A stretch of DNA of 64,000 bases from Azonexus hydrophilus (GCF_001956855.1 NZ_MTHD01000001.1:372001-436000), one strand, 5' to 3'; shown: positions 1 through 9,107, numbered from the stretch's first letter. Notes: a model not told the origin generated them from the letters alone. Translations and numbers: made by a program.

Positions 1-1
1 T

Positions 2-154
2 ATTGCTGCCGGTGACAGCGATGCCTTCTACCAGGCCAAGCTGGCAACCGCCGAATACTTCGCCACGCACCGCCTGCCGTTCGCGGCGGCTTACGCCAGC
101 GAAGTCACCGGTGGCGCGGCGGCGGTATTCGGCTTGCCGGAAAACCTTTTCTAA
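2..154 (+). CDS. Acyl-CoA dehydrogenase, C-terminal fragment (gene enters from the left edge)
   Basis: An open frame runs from the window edge to a TAA at 152-154 and gives about 50 residues. They resemble the helical C-terminus of a large acyl-CoA dehydrogenase of the DmdC/AcdA type, with a stretch reading FYQAKLATAEYFATHRLP followed by an Ala/Gly-rich tail ending in LPENLF. The catalytic and FAD-binding parts lie outside the window, so the substrate cannot be judged. The next gene, ETF-ubiquinone oxidoreductase, starts 9 nt downstream, which supports the assignment because acyl-CoA dehydrogenases pass electrons through ETF to that enzyme. The family call is by tail resemblance and context only. 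Confidence 0.6.
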   Translation: MAAGDSDAFYQAKLATAEYFATHRLPFAAAYASEVTGGAAAVFGLPENLF

Positions 155-163
155 GGCGCCATC

Positions 164-1801
164 ATGCGGACTGATCGCGATGCGATGGAATACGATGTCG
201 TGATCGTCGGCGGCGGCCCTTCGGGGCTGTCGGCGGCGATCCGCGTCAAGCAACTGGCGGCCAAGGCCGGTCGTGAAGTTTCGGTGTGCCTGCTGGAAAA
301 GGGCTCGGAAATCGGGGCTCACATCCTCTCCGGCGCCGTCATCGAAACCCGGGCGCTGGCCGAACTGTTCCCGGACTGGCAAGAGCGCGGCGCGCCGCTG
401 AACACGCCGGCCGCCGAGGACCGTTTCCTGTTCCTCACCGAGGGCGGCTCGTTCAAGCTGCCGACGCCGCCGCAGATGGCCAACCACGGCAACTATATCG
501 TCAGCCTGGGCAACTTCTGCCGCTGGCTCGGCGAGCAGGCGGAAGCGCTCGGCGTCGAGATCTATCCGGGTTTCGCTGCCGCTGAAGTCCTCTACCACGA
601 GGATGGCTCGGTCAAGGGCGTTGCCACCGGCGATCTCGGCATCGGCAAGGACGGTCAGCCCGGCCACAACTTCCAGCCGGGCATGGAACTGATCGCCCGC
701 CAGACGATTTTTGCCGAAGGCTGCCGCGGTTCCTTGACCGGCCAGCTGTTCGAGCGCTTCAAGCTGCGCGATGGCGCCGATCCGCAGACCTACGGCATCG
801 GCATCAAGGAATTGTGGGAAATCGATCCGGCGAAGCATCAGCCGGGCCTGATCGTGCACTCGGTCGGCTGGCCGCTGGCCAACGACACCTACGGCGGCTC
901 CTTCCTGTATCACCTGGAAAACAACCTGGTCGCCGTCGGCTTCGTCGTCGGCCTCGACTACAAGAACCCCTGGCTGTCGCCGTACGAGGAATTCCAGCGC
1001 TACAAGACGCACCCGGCGATTCGTGGCTTCTTTGAAGGTGGCCGGCGCATTTCCTATGGTGCCCGGGCGCTGTCCGAAGGCGGCATCCAGTCGGTGCCGA
1101 AACTGACCTTCCCCGGTGGCCTGCTGGTTGGCGACACCGCCGGCTTCCTCAATGTGCCGAAGATCAAGGGCACGCACATGGCCATGCAGTCAGGCCTGCT
1201 TGCTGCCGATGCCGTTTTTGCCCTGCTGGAAAAGGAAGACTGGGGCATGGAAGCGGTCGAATACAGCGGGCAACTGAAGAAGAGCTGGCTGTGGGACGAA
1301 CTGCACGGCGTGCGCAACATCCGTCCGGCGTTCAAGTGGGGCTTGTGGGGTGGCCTGGCTTACGGCGCGCTCGACACCTTCGTGTTCCGCGGCAAGGCGC
1401 CGTGGACCATGGGGCATCACGACGATCACAGCCAGCTTGGCTACAAGACGGCCTACGCGAAGATCGATTACCCGAAGCCGGATGGCAAGCTGACTTTTGA
1501 CCGCCTGTCGTCGGTTTTCCTGTCGGCGACCAACCATGAGGAAAACCAGCAGTGCCACTTGCGCCTGAAGGACGAGTCGGTGCCGGTGTCGCTCAATTAC
1601 GCGAAGTACGGTGCGCCGGAAACGCGTTACTGCCCGGCCGGCGTCTACGAAATCCTCGGTGAGGACGAAGGCCAGCCGCGACTGCAGATCAACGGCCAGA
1701 ACTGCCTGCACTGCAAGACCTGCGATATCAAGGACCCGACCCAGAATATCGTGTGGACGGTGCCGGAGGGCGGTGGCGGGCCGAATTACCCGAACATGTA
1801 A
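164..1801 (+). CDS. Electron-transfer flavoprotein:ubiquinone oxidoreductase (ETF-QO)
   Basis: This 545-residue protein is a membrane-associated flavo-iron-sulfur enzyme that takes electrons from reduced ETF and reduces ubiquinone, linking acyl-CoA and amino-acid oxidation to respiration. The N-terminus carries the dinucleotide-binding motif VVIVGGGPSGLSAAIR. The C-terminus has the cysteine pattern of the single 4Fe-4S domain (CPAG, then NCLHCKTCDIKDP) and ends in GGGGPNYPNM, typical of the family. The ATG at 164 is chosen because AAGG lies 7 nt upstream; an in-frame ATG at 185, directly before EYDVVIV, is the alternative. It sits 9 nt behind an acyl-CoA dehydrogenase gene, probably in one operon. 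No etfAB genes are in the window. Confidence 0.95.
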   Translation: MRTDRDAMEYDVVIVGGGPSGLSAAIRVKQLAAKAGREVSVCLLEKGSEIGAHILSGAVIETRALAELFPDWQERGAPLNTPAAEDRFLFLTEGGSFKLPTPPQMANHGNYIVSLGNFCRWLGEQAEALGVEIYPGFAAAEVLYHEDGSVKGVATGDLGIGKDGQPGHNFQPGMELIARQTIFAEGCRGSLTGQLFERFKLRDGADPQTYGIGIKELWEIDPAKHQPGLIVHSVGWPLANDTYGGSFLYHLENNLVAVGFVVGLDYKNPWLSPYEEFQRYKTHPAIRGFFEGGRRISYGARALSEGGIQSVPKLTFPGGLLVGDTAGFLNVPKIKGTHMAMQSGLLAADAVFALLEKEDWGMEAVEYSGQLKKSWLWDELHGVRNIRPAFKWGLWGGLAYGALDTFVFRGKAPWTMGHHDDHSQLGYKTAYAKIDYPKPDGKLTFDRLSSVFLSATNHEENQQCHLRLKDESVPVSLNYAKYGAPETRYCPAGVYEILGEDEGQPRLQINGQNCLHCKTCDIKDPTQNIVWTVPEGGGGPNYPNM

Positions 1802-1859
1802 GCGTACTCTGCGTAAGAGACCAGGGAGAACAGCAAACGACTTGGATCTCTTTCCTTTC

Positions 1860-1882
1860 GGGGCCTTCGGGCCCCTTTTTTT
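1860..1882 (+). terminator. Rho-independent terminator after ETF-QO
   Basis: A GGGGCC stem, TTCG tetraloop and GGCCCC stem are followed directly by a run of seven T. It lies 59 nt past the ETF-QO stop and is the cleanest intrinsic terminator in the window. Confidence 0.9.
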
Positions 1883-1971
1883 GTGTCATTTTTTACAAAA
1901 ATTGATCAATCGATCGATGCCGGGGATTAAGATACGAACCCGGTCATAAGCAGGCAATAAAGGCCTTGAAA

Positions 1972-3048
1972 ATGCGCATGTTGAACAACCCCAGCCAACT
2001 TCGGGTGCCAGGCCTGCTTGGCAAACTCGGGGTGATGACTTCGATCCGTGATACCGAGCTGCTCGAGCAAAGCCTGTTGCGTACGCTGGGGCCGCTGCTC
2101 GGTGTTCTCGACACCTCGCTGTACCGGCTCGACGATGGCCAGTTGCTGGCGCGCGTCATCCACTATCATCGTTCCAAGGTGGTGGATGGTGACGGGGTTG
2201 CGCGCATGGTCGAGCGCATCGAGGAAATCGTCCAGCTATCCGAAGTGCCGCCTGAAGTCATTGCCCTGACCGAGAATGTTCGTCTGCTCGGCAAGCCGTG
2301 CACGCGCGCGCTCGATGGCCAGATGCTGATTGCCTATCCGTTGCTGGGAGGCGATGAAGTGTGCGGTTACTTCGTTTTCCAGCGTGACCGGGAGGCGTCA
2401 CCAAACGAAGATGCGACGATACGTGGCGTCCTCGAAGTGTTCTCGAATTACTACGCGCTGCTCGATGTCAGCCAGCGTGACCGGCTGACCGGCCTGCTCA
2501 ACCGCCAGGCGCTGGAAAACAATTTCGAGCGCATCTGGTCGGCAATGGTTCGTCCCGATGCCTTCAACGAGCGCGAAGACGGTCGGCGCAGCCAGTTGCC
2601 CGACAAGTTCTGGCTGGCAGTCATCGACATTGACCATTTCAAGCGGATCAACGATACCTTCGGCCACATGGTCGGTGACGAGATCCTGTTGCTGGCTGCG
2701 CGCCTGATGCAGACCACCTTCCGTTCTTCGGACCTGCTTTACCGCTACGGCGGCGAAGAATTCGTCGCCATCATCTCGGCCGAGAACGAGGCGATTGCCC
2801 GGAATGTCTTCGAGCGTGTGCGCCTGGCCATCGAGGCGCACATTTTCCCGCGGATCGAGGCGTTGACCGTAAGTATCGGCTACGCCGAGGTCGATGCCAC
2901 GATCCTGCCGGTCGAGGTTCTCAGCCGTGCCGATCGCAGTCTCTACCAGGCGAAGCAGGACGGGCGGAACCGGGTGTACGATTTCCACGAACTGGTCGAA
3001 CGCGGCACTTTCGCCAATCCGACCTACGGCGACGCCGAGCTTTTCTAG
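1972..3048 (+). CDS. GGDEF diguanylate cyclase with a novel N-terminal sensory region
   Basis: The product (about 358 residues) should make cyclic di-GMP from two GTP. The C-terminal half is a GGDEF domain with the active signature GGEEF (in YRYGGEEFVAII) and an RSSD inhibitory I-site five residues before it, so product inhibition is expected. The N-terminal half, roughly 160 residues, has no membrane segment and looks like a GAF-like cytosolic sensor, but I do not recognise it firmly. ATG 1972 is preferred because AAAGG precedes it by about 8 nt; a TTG at 1966 is possible. Its stop overlaps the stop of the convergent hemerythrin kinase gene in a shared CTAG, placing a cyclase next to an operon holding two phosphodiesterases. 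Confidence 0.88.
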   Translation: MRMLNNPSQLRVPGLLGKLGVMTSIRDTELLEQSLLRTLGPLLGVLDTSLYRLDDGQLLARVIHYHRSKVVDGDGVARMVERIEEIVQLSEVPPEVIALTENVRLLGKPCTRALDGQMLIAYPLLGGDEVCGYFVFQRDREASPNEDATIRGVLEVFSNYYALLDVSQRDRLTGLLNRQALENNFERIWSAMVRPDAFNEREDGRRSQLPDKFWLAVIDIDHFKRINDTFGHMVGDEILLLAARLMQTTFRSSDLLYRYGGEEFVAIISAENEAIARNVFERVRLAIEAHIFPRIEALTVSIGYAEVDATILPVEVLSRADRSLYQAKQDGRNRVYDFHELVERGTFANPTYGDAELF

Positions 3049-5024
3049 TCGTTGGCGGGGGCGTCGATGGGCAGCCAGATGCGGAAGCAGGTGCCCTTGC
3101 CCGGTTCGCTGCGCACATCCACCCGGCCATGATGTTTCTTGACGATGATGTCGTAGGAAATCGACAGCCCGAGACCGGTTCCCTTGCCGACCGGTTTGGT
3201 CGTGAAGAAGGGTTCGAAGATGCGATGCCGGGTTTCTTCGCTCATCCCGCTACCGGTGTCCTCGATTTCAAACCAGACATGATCGCGCTCAAGTCCTGAA
3301 CGGACGAAAATCTTGCCGCGTTCGGGAATGGCCTGGGCGGCATTGACCAGCAGGTTCATGAAGACCTGGTTCAACTGTGCCGGAACGCAGTCGATCTCTG
3401 GAATTTCGCCAAGTTCGATGATGACGTCGGCTTTGTATTTCAGTTCGTTGCGCACGACATTGAGCGTGCTGTGCAATGCGGCATTGAGATCGGCGCGCTG
3501 CCGCTCGGCCTGATCTACGCGGGAAAAATCCTTCAGGTCCTGGACGATGCGTGTGACCCGGTCGAGCCCTTCCTGCGATTCCGCCAGCAGCGACGGCAGA
3601 TCTTCCCGCAGGAACTCCAGGTCGGCCTGGCGCTTTGCCTCGGCAATTGCCGCCGCTTGACCGGATTCGTAGGCATCGATCAGGTGCAGCAGATTGGTCG
3701 TGTAGGTTTTCAGCGAGCCCAGGTTGGAATTGACGAAACCGATCGGGTTGTTGATTTCGTGGGCGACGCCGGCAGCCAGTTGGCCGATCGCCGCCATCTT
3801 CTCCGATTGCAGCAACTGTTGCTGGGCTTCCTCGATCTTGCGCAGCAGGTTGGTCAGCTCCTCGTGTTCCTTTGCCAGTTGCTGGTTGGCCCGTGCCAGT
3901 GCCTGCGTACGGCTTTCCACCTGGGCTTCCAGTTGCCCCTGGTATTGCAGCAACTGTTCTTCGGCCAGGCGACGCTCGGTGACATCCTGCAGGGTTTCGA
4001 TGGCACCGATGATCTTGCCGTCACTGTCGCGGATGGGGGCTGTGGTGAAGAACAGCCAGCGGCCGCTGCTGCCGAGATGCGGGAAGAAGCTCTCGGCCTC
4101 GAAGGCGTCGGCGATGGTTTTCGAGCGCCGGAAAAGGTTGTGGTAATAGTTGTCGAAACGTTCCTCCAGGCTGCCGTCGACGATCAGGTCGGCCATGATC
4201 GGGCGCGATTCCGGGTAGAAAGCCTTCCACTGGTCCCAGGTGCCAACCATCTGTTCCGCCGGCAGGCCGCTGATTGCAGCGCAGGCCTTGTTCCAGTGGG
4301 TGATGCGGTGGCTGGCATCGATCACCAGTGTCGGCACCGGGTCACCATCGATGATCTGGGAGAGGAACAGCTGCAGGTTGCGGCGGGAATCGCTGGCCCG
4401 TTTGTGCTCCGACTCTAGTAGCTTGCGGTTGCTTTCCTTCAGGGCGTTGGTGCGTTCGACGACCTTGCCCTCAAGATTGCGGTTCAGTTCCGTCAACGCA
4501 TCGTTACGCGTGCTGATGATGCGGTACAACGCAGCCATGGCGTCGAGCATGCTGGAGGTTGCCGGATCAGTGGCGTGCTGTGCCTCTTCCTCGTAGGCGG
4601 TCTGGGCGCTGGTGCCGGCGCGGATACGGGCGATCTGGCGGGCCATTGCCTTGTCCATGCCGAGAATGTGCTGGGCCAGCCAGCTGGTCAGATAGTTCAG
4701 CAACTGCTCCAGTTCGACGCTGCCATCCGGCATTGCGCGCAATTTGCTCACCTGCTCGGCGAAGCTGCGATGGATGGCCGTGTGCCTGGCAGTGAAGCGC
4801 GGATCGCAGCCGCTGGCGACCATCAACTCTTCTTCATGGGCAAAGTGCACGACGGCGTATTGCACAAGCTGGTCGAGCACGCCGGCGACGGTTGCCGTAT
4901 CGGCGTACTTCGACTGCAGTTCGATGATCGTGTTGATCAGGCGCACCAGTTCCTGGTGCTCGCCGTCGACGAGGGTTTCTCCCGTCACGTAGCGCTGGTC
5001 CCAGACGAAGGCGTCCATGGTCAT
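3045..5024 (-). CDS. Bacteriohemerythrin-PAS-histidine kinase
   Basis: A soluble 659-residue kinase. Residues 1-130 are a bacteriohemerythrin with the complete di-iron ligand set: H23, H60, E64, H81, H85, H119 and D124, in the spacing of the oxygen-binding family. A coiled coil, a PAS domain (about 215-350) and another coiled coil lead to a HisKA domain with the phospho-acceptor H422 in [10 protein letters not shown], and a HATPase_c domain with DTGSGM and GKGTGLGLS. The expected role is oxygen, NO or iron-redox sensing that controls autophosphorylation. It is the last gene of an eight-gene operon; its ATG overlaps the upstream stop by 4 nt (ATGA). It has no receiver of its own, so a partner receiver from the same operon is likely. 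Confidence 0.92.
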   Translation of the reverse strand: MTMDAFVWDQRYVTGETLVDGEHQELVRLINTIIELQSKYADTATVAGVLDQLVQYAVVHFAHEEELMVASGCDPRFTARHTAIHRSFAEQVSKLRAMPDGSVELEQLLNYLTSWLAQHILGMDKAMARQIARIRAGTSAQTAYEEEAQHATDPATSSMLDAMAALYRIISTRNDALTELNRNLEGKVVERTNALKESNRKLLESEHKRASDSRRNLQLFLSQIIDGDPVPTLVIDASHRITHWNKACAAISGLPAEQMVGTWDQWKAFYPESRPIMADLIVDGSLEERFDNYYHNLFRRSKTIADAFEAESFFPHLGSSGRWLFFTTAPIRDSDGKIIGAIETLQDVTERRLAEEQLLQYQGQLEAQVESRTQALARANQQLAKEHEELTNLLRKIEEAQQQLLQSEKMAAIGQLAAGVAHEINNPIGFVNSNLGSLKTYTTNLLHLIDAYESGQAAAIAEAKRQADLEFLREDLPSLLAESQEGLDRVTRIVQDLKDFSRVDQAERQRADLNAALHSTLNVVRNELKYKADVIIELGEIPEIDCVPAQLNQVFMNLLVNAAQAIPERGKIFVRSGLERDHVWFEIEDTGSGMSEETRHRIFEPFFTTKPVGKGTGLGLSISYDIIVKKHHGRVDVRSEPGKGTCFRIWLPIDAPAND

Positions 5025-7261
5025 TCCTCTCCTGCCTGCGGGCCGAGCACACGCAGGACTTCCTCGAAAGTGGTGGCGCCGGCGGCGATGCGTTCGGCGG
5101 CGTGGTGGGCGATGTTGCGCAGCCCCTTCTGGCGGACCAGGCGGCGGATTTCCAGGATGCTGGCGCTGCTGCCGATACGGTCGCGCAGGTCATCGTCGAG
5201 CGTCAGCACCTCGTAGATGCCGACACGGCCCTTGTAGCCGCTGCCGTGGCAATGGTTGCAGCCGGCGCCGTGGCTGGTTTCCACGATGCTGGAAAAGACG
5301 CCGCCGAGGCGGGCCCGCAGCATCGGGTCAGCAGCCCTGGTTGTACTGCATTCGGGACAGACACGGCGGACCAGGCGCTGGGCGATGATGCCTTCCAGGG
5401 CGGTGGCGATGACATAGGGTTTCAGACCGAGATCGAACAGGCGGGCGATGGTGGCAATGGCCGAGTTGGTGTGCAGCGTCGAATAGACGAGGTGGCCAGT
5501 CAGCGCTGCGTGAAAGGCGACTTCCGCAGTTTCGAAATCGCGTATCTCGCCGAGCAGGATGACGTCCGGGTCCTGGCGCAGCAGCGAGCGCAGCACGGCC
5601 GGAAAGGTCAGGCCGATCTTTTCCCGGATCAGCACCTGGCCGGCCATGTCGAGGTAGTACTCGACCGGGTCCTCGATCGTCACGTAGTTCTTTTCCGGGG
5701 TCGCATCGTGCTGCAGCAGTGAGTACAGCGTCGTCGTCTTGCCGCTGCCGGTCGGGCCGGTGGCGAGGATGATGCCTTGCGGTCTGGCCACCATGTCGGC
5801 GACACGGCGCTGGTCGCTGGCGGCAAAACCGAGCCGGTCGAGCGAGTGCACCGCAGCATTGCGGTCGAGGATGCGCATGACGATTTTTTCGCCATTGATC
5901 GTAGGCAGCGTCGAGATGCGCAGGTCAACCATGCGCATCGGGGTCTTCACCGTGATTCGTCCGTCCTGCGGCCGCCGGCGTTCGGAAATGTCGAGCTCGG
6001 CCATGATCTTCAGCCGCGACACCAGCGACTGATGCAACTGGTGCGGGATCTGGATCTTGTCGGTGAGCACGCCGTCGATGCGGTAACGGACGACGACGCT
6101 CTTGGTTCTCGGCTGGATGTGTATGTCCGACGCGCCCAGGCGAATGGCTTCGAGAATGATCGCATTGGCCAGACGAATGGCCGGTGGCGCCTCGGTGTCG
6201 CGCAGCAGGTCTTCAAGGCGGGCATCGTCGCTGTCCTCGATGACGATCTCGATGCCTTCGTACGGATCGGGAGAACCGACCAGGGTTTCCAGATCCTTGA
6301 AATCGACGTCGTCGCCGCCGTAGATTTCGTTGATCTTCTTGCGGATCGCAGCGACATCGGCAGTTACTGCGTCGATGTCGAGGCCGGCGGTGAAGCGGAC
6401 TTCGTCGATCAGGCCCTCGTCGAGCGGATCGGCCATGGCCAGCAGCAGGCGGCGTCCCTGCAGTTTCAGCGGCACCACCAGTTGCCGGCTGCAGAAGCTG
6501 TGCGGAATCAATTCGGTCAGCGCGCTGTCGACCTGGAACTCCGGCAACTGCACCTCGTCGATCAGCATTTCGCTCTTCAGCAATTGCCGGATGCGCCTTT
6601 CCGGGACCCAGTCCTTTTCCAGCAGCAGGACGATCAGTGATTCCTTGCGCCGCTCCTGGAGCTGGCTGAGTTCCTGCAGTTGCGCGGAGGACAGCAGGTT
6701 CTGCTTGTGCAGCATGATGCCCAGGCGGCTGCGGTTCGACGCGGCGAGGCGGGAAAGCGCCGATATCTCCTTGCTCTTCTTGTCGTTCTCGGCCTTCAGC
6801 GCGCGATTGCGGCTGATCAGGTCGTGCTGTTCGAGGGCCAGGGCGACCGTGATGCGCAGGTCGTCGTCGTTCCAGGGTTTGAGAATGAACTTGTAGACGG
6901 CCCCCTCGTTGATTGCCCCCATCACCGCATCAGTGTTGGCATGGCCGGTGAGCATGATGCGGATGGTGTCCGGCGAGCGCTGCTTGACCTCGCGCAGGAA
7001 GCGGGCGCCATCCATGCCGGGCATCATGAAGTCGCTGATCACCAGATGGAAGCTGCCTTCGGCCATGCGTTGCAGGCCTTCCTCGCCGTTTCCGGCAGTG
7101 ACCACCTCGTAGTTTTCCTGGCGGAAGACGCGGCTCAACGCGCGCACGATGCCTGGCTCGTCATCGACCAGCAGCAGGCGGTAGCGCGGTGGTGTCAGAT
7201 GGCTTGCCGGGGCCTGGGGGGCAGGGGTCTTGCCGGTGAACAGGGCTGAATAATCGGTCAT
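5021..7261 (-). CDS. Receiver-fused GspE/PilB-type secretion/pilus ATPase (REC-MshEN-GspE)
   Basis: The 746-residue protein starts with a response-regulator receiver (about 27-145): acidic pair D33/D34, phospho-acceptor D77 in ISDFMMPGMDG, and K128 in LKPW. Residues 175-320 form a T2SSE/MshEN-like N-domain opening with RLGIMLHKQNLL, a family in which some members bind c-di-GMP. The rest is a type II secretion/type IV pilus extension ATPase with Walker A GPTGSGKT (502-509), Walker B around 566-572, the His box near 585-597, and a CPEC/CNHC zinc site near the end. Standalone GspE/PilB proteins lack a receiver, so this motor looks directly wired to phosphorylation. No pilin, secretin or inner-membrane platform gene is nearby. 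Its start overlaps the stop of the upstream kinase (ATGA). Confidence 0.93.
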   Translation of the reverse strand: MTDYSALFTGKTPAPQAPASHLTPPRYRLLLVDDEPGIVRALSRVFRQENYEVVTAGNGEEGLQRMAEGSFHLVISDFMMPGMDGARFLREVKQRSPDTIRIMLTGHANTDAVMGAINEGAVYKFILKPWNDDDLRITVALALEQHDLISRNRALKAENDKKSKEISALSRLAASNRSRLGIMLHKQNLLSSAQLQELSQLQERRKESLIVLLLEKDWVPERRIRQLLKSEMLIDEVQLPEFQVDSALTELIPHSFCSRQLVVPLKLQGRRLLLAMADPLDEGLIDEVRFTAGLDIDAVTADVAAIRKKINEIYGGDDVDFKDLETLVGSPDPYEGIEIVIEDSDDARLEDLLRDTEAPPAIRLANAIILEAIRLGASDIHIQPRTKSVVVRYRIDGVLTDKIQIPHQLHQSLVSRLKIMAELDISERRRPQDGRITVKTPMRMVDLRISTLPTINGEKIVMRILDRNAAVHSLDRLGFAASDQRRVADMVARPQGIILATGPTGSGKTTTLYSLLQHDATPEKNYVTIEDPVEYYLDMAGQVLIREKIGLTFPAVLRSLLRQDPDVILLGEIRDFETAEVAFHAALTGHLVYSTLHTNSAIATIARLFDLGLKPYVIATALEGIIAQRLVRRVCPECSTTRAADPMLRARLGGVFSSIVETSHGAGCNHCHGSGYKGRVGIYEVLTLDDDLRDRIGSSASILEIRRLVRQKGLRNIAHHAAERIAAGATTFEEVLRVLGPQAGEE

Positions 7262-8463
7262 GGCGGGGCCGGAAAGGTCATCGTGACGGTGGTGCCGGCA
7301 TCCGGCTGGCTGCTCAGCGAAACTGTTCCACTGTGCGCGAGGATGATGCTGCGGGCGGTGGACAGTCCGAGGCCGACGCCATGGCCGACCGGTCGCGTGG
7401 TGTAGAAAGGTTCGAAGGCATGCTCGATCTGCTCCGGGCGCATGCCGATGCCGGTGTCGTGAATGCGGATGTACAGTCCGCTCACCGTGGCTTCCGAACT
7501 GACCTTGATGGTACCGGGCTGGCCACTGTCGGTGATCGCCTGCATGGCATTGCGCAGAATGTTGAACAGCGCCTGCTTGAGATGGCCGGGCAGGCAGACG
7601 ATGGACGGCAGCGGCAGCAGGTCGAGTTGCAGGCTGATGCCGGCGGGCAGCTGGGCTTCAATGACGGCTGCTGCCTGGCGGATGCAGTCGTTGGGATCGG
7701 TGAACGCCTCGCTGGCGCGGTCGACATTGGAAAAAGCCTTCAAATCGCCAACGATGCGGGCAATACGCTCAAGCCCCTGATCGCTCTCGCGCAGCAGGTC
7801 GCCGCCATCTTCCACCAGGAAATCGAGATCCAGTTCCTGCCAGGCTGCCAGATCAGCGCTCAGGCGCCCGCGCAACGCAGCGAACTGTGTCAGGTAGCGC
7901 TGGAAGCTGGCCAGGTTGCTGCGCACGAAGCCCAGCGGGTTGTTGATTTCATGGGCCATGCCGGCAGCGAGCTGGCCGACTGACGCCAGTTTTTCCGCTT
8001 CGTAGAGCATCTGCTGGCGCTCTTCCAGTTGCGCCACCTGTGCCTTGACGCGCGCATCGAGTTCAGCGGCGAGCTTGCGGTAACGGGCTTCCGATTCAAG
8101 CAGGTGGGCATGTTCCCGCTTCAGCGATTCGAAATCCTCGGCGATGGCTTCAAGGTGCAGCGCCGATGCCATGCGGAAGCGGACCTGGGCGCGCAGCACG
8201 GCGTGCAGCAATTCGCCGGCAGCAGCGAGTTGCCGGTCGTCGGCACTGGCACTGTGGAGGATGGCCACCGGTTCCAGTTCGAGGGCGATGGCCTGGCGTC
8301 GGGCAGTCGGTGCAATGTGGCCGAGCAGCGGCTGCCCGTTGCCGTCGGCGATGGCGCAGTCACCGCCAAGGAGGCTGGCGAGGGCTGCGCCGAGGCGGCT
8401 CAGTTGCGCGCTGTCGAGCAGTTCGCCAAGTTGCCATTCGCGGTCGAAGCCGGACGGATTCAT
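7258..8463 (-). CDS. Cytosolic histidine kinase with uncharacterised N-terminal sensor
   Basis: A 401-residue kinase without membrane segments. The first 100 residues form a small alpha/beta domain that I do not recognise (possibly GAF-like). Residues 105-160 look like a coiled coil. The HisKA motif is AGMAHEINNPLGF with phospho-acceptor H171, followed by a HATPase_c domain with HDTGIGM and GHGVGLGLS. The catalytic core is clearly paralogous to the two other kinases of the same operon. The gene overlaps both neighbours by 4 nt: the GTPase gene upstream and the ATPase gene downstream. Position between a GTPase and a motor ATPase suggests that it phosphorylates a receiver within the operon. Confidence 0.88.
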   Translation of the reverse strand: MNPSGFDREWQLGELLDSAQLSRLGAALASLLGGDCAIADGNGQPLLGHIAPTARRQAIALELEPVAILHSASADDRQLAAAGELLHAVLRAQVRFRMASALHLEAIAEDFESLKREHAHLLESEARYRKLAAELDARVKAQVAQLEERQQMLYEAEKLASVGQLAAGMAHEINNPLGFVRSNLASFQRYLTQFAALRGRLSADLAAWQELDLDFLVEDGGDLLRESDQGLERIARIVGDLKAFSNVDRASEAFTDPNDCIRQAAAVIEAQLPAGISLQLDLLPLPSIVCLPGHLKQALFNILRNAMQAITDSGQPGTIKVSSEATVSGLYIRIHDTGIGMRPEQIEHAFEPFYTTRPVGHGVGLGLSTARSIILAHSGTVSLSSQPDAGTTVTMTFPAPP

Positions 8464-9104
8464 GCTTGCCCCAGCAAACCTGCGACAAAAGCCGCTTCAC
8501 TCAGGCCATGTTGTTCGGCCAGGGCGTACTCGGCATTCTGGCGCCGGTAGAGCAGGGCCAGCAGGGTGGCGAAACTTTCGCGTACGCCCAGCCCGTTCAG
8601 TGCCGAGGCAAATTGCAGCGGCCACGGGGTGCTGCCCCAGCGGCTACGGATTTCGGCTTCGGGGACGGCCGTCGGCAGGTCGCATTTGTTGAACTGGACA
8701 AGCAGCGGCAGGTGTTCGATGTCGATGCCGACGCGGGCGCAGTTTTCGGTCAGGCTGCGGAAAGACTCGGCATTGTTGGTTTCCTGGTTGCGCTGGTTGT
8801 CGGCGATGAAGGCAACGCCATCTGCCCGCGACAGCACGGCCTTGCGTGTGCCGTCATGAGCGACCTGACCAGGCACGGTAAACAAGCGGCACTTGATCAG
8901 CAGGCCGGAAGGGGCGCGAAAGCCGAGGGGCAGCAGGTCGAAGAACAGCGTGCGGTCGTCCTGTGTCTCCATGGTCATCACCTCGCCCTTCAATTCCGGC
9001 GCCAGCAGATCATGCAGGCGCAGGAGATTGGTCGTCTTGCCGCTTTGCGCCGGGCCGTAATAGACCAGCTTGAAACTCAGGCGCTTGTCGTCCAGTTCGG
9101 GCAT
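8460..9104 (-). CDS. MglA-like Ras-superfamily small GTPase
   Basis: A 214-residue single-domain GTPase. The P-loop is GPAQSGKT (17-24), switch II carries TVPGQ, the guanine-specificity motif is NKCD, and SALNG resembles the G5 loop. The text KLVYYGPAQSGKTTN and RTLFFDLLPL is characteristic of MglA, the bacterial GTPase that sets cell polarity and controls type IV pilus and gliding motors in Myxococcus. No MglB-like Roadblock gene, its usual GAP, is adjacent. It overlaps the downstream kinase gene by 4 nt and starts 3 nt after the upstream receiver gene stop. Its place in an operon with a PilB-like ATPase suggests polar control of a pilus or secretion machine; this is inference. Confidence 0.9.
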   Translation of the reverse strand: MPELDDKRLSFKLVYYGPAQSGKTTNLLRLHDLLAPELKGEVMTMETQDDRTLFFDLLPLGFRAPSGLLIKCRLFTVPGQVAHDGTRKAVLSRADGVAFIADNQRNQETNNAESFRSLTENCARVGIDIEHLPLLVQFNKCDLPTAVPEAEIRSRWGSTPWPLQFASALNGLGVRESFATLLALLYRRQNAEYALAEQHGLSEAAFVAGLLGQA

Positions 9105-9107
9105 GCG

